Below, one piece after another: positions 5,513-5,785 of a stretch of DNA of 5,785 nt. How positions within the stretch are numbered: the stretch's first letter is position 1; each line of letters starts with the position of its first letter. Origin of the DNA: Desulfobacteraceae bacterium (GTDB taxonomy: Bacteria; Desulfobacterota; Desulfobacteria; Desulfobacterales; Desulfobacteraceae); the NCBI GenBank assembly GCA_003354055.1, contig PIVQ01000487.1, positions 1 through 5,785 of the forward strand, read 5' to 3'. The notes beneath the pieces are model-generated. The model was not told where the DNA came from, ran no database searches, and saw nothing but the letters and a program-made list of their open reading frames with translations. A program made the translations under genes and the position numbers.

Positions 5513-5785
5513 AACTTAATGCATTAATCATTTGAGTTCAGTGGTCTACTGGAATGATGATAATAATATAATAAGTTTACAGTCTGGGAACTGAAAATTT
5601 CCAAATGTCAATGCTGATGAACGATCAAGATTTATGGCAAGTAATCATGATTTTTCAGATTCAAGTTAATGTATAGGATTTTATCTTTCATCTATAGCCA
5701 AGGCCGTGAGCACAAGACCCAATTGAGAGGATGAAACAAAAATAAAAATTTCCAGATATTTTAAAGATGAAGGATTAAATTTATT
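5513..5785. other. AT-rich non-coding tail of the window
   Basis: No gene-like frame starts here. Visible items are a perfect 12-base palindrome TTAATGCATTAA (5516-5527), a short inverted repeat CAGT/ACTG (5539-5551), and TAATAAGTTTACAGTC (5569-5584), which matches the core of the 61-base repeat. A gene may start beyond the right edge, as the two full repeats each precede a gene. Confidence 0.5.
5569..5584 (+). repeat. partial third copy of the repeat core
   Basis: TAATAAGTTTACA is identical to 13 bases inside copy 1 (4144-4156), and copy 2 shares the first 12. Identity stops after that, so this is a fragment or a shorter functional core. Chance in AT-rich DNA cannot be excluded for a match this short. 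Confidence 0.45.

Overview
The window looks like a stretch of a Gram-negative, probably deltaproteobacterial (Desulfobacteraceae-like) chromosome. That guess rests on the FapA/DUF342 protein with an N-terminal receiver-like domain, the companion receiver protein, and an intermediate G+C backbone beside AT-rich accessory DNA. No ribosomal or other phylogenetic marker is present, so the taxonomy is inference.

Positions 1 to about 3250, minus strand: a two-gene signalling operon. A sigma70-like promoter (3219-3247) precedes a 246-residue receiver protein with a coiled-coil tail (2428-3168). It overlaps by 14 bases a large FapA-family protein (start 2441) that runs off the left edge after 813 codons. 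The FapA protein starts with a receiver fold that has lost the phosphoacceptor Asp, the Thr and the Lys. The upstream partner keeps all three. The pair therefore suggests a phosphorylatable receiver working with a non-phosphorylatable receiver-FapA scaffold, possibly at a polar or flagellar site.

Positions 3199-3661: a gene-poor gap ending in an 18-base near-perfect palindrome that sits between plausible -35 and -10 elements, just ahead of the next gene.

Positions 3662-5785, plus strand: AT-rich accessory DNA with three small, loosely spaced genes: a 102-residue beta-rich protein of unknown function, a 101-residue charged helical protein of unknown function, and a 181-residue exported TPR protein. 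A 61-base direct repeat (56/61 identical) lies upstream of the second and third genes, and a shorter piece of it recurs near 5568.

The TPR gene has the layout of an integron gene cassette. GTTATGAGGC lies 5 bases before its ATG, and its exact reverse complement GCCTCATAAC lies 17 bases after its stop. That complement opens a long attC-like imperfect palindrome with two bulged bases on one arm. No integrase is present and the right-hand core of the attC-like site is not canonical. If real, this is an isolated or decayed cassette (CALIN-like) rather than a demonstrably active array.
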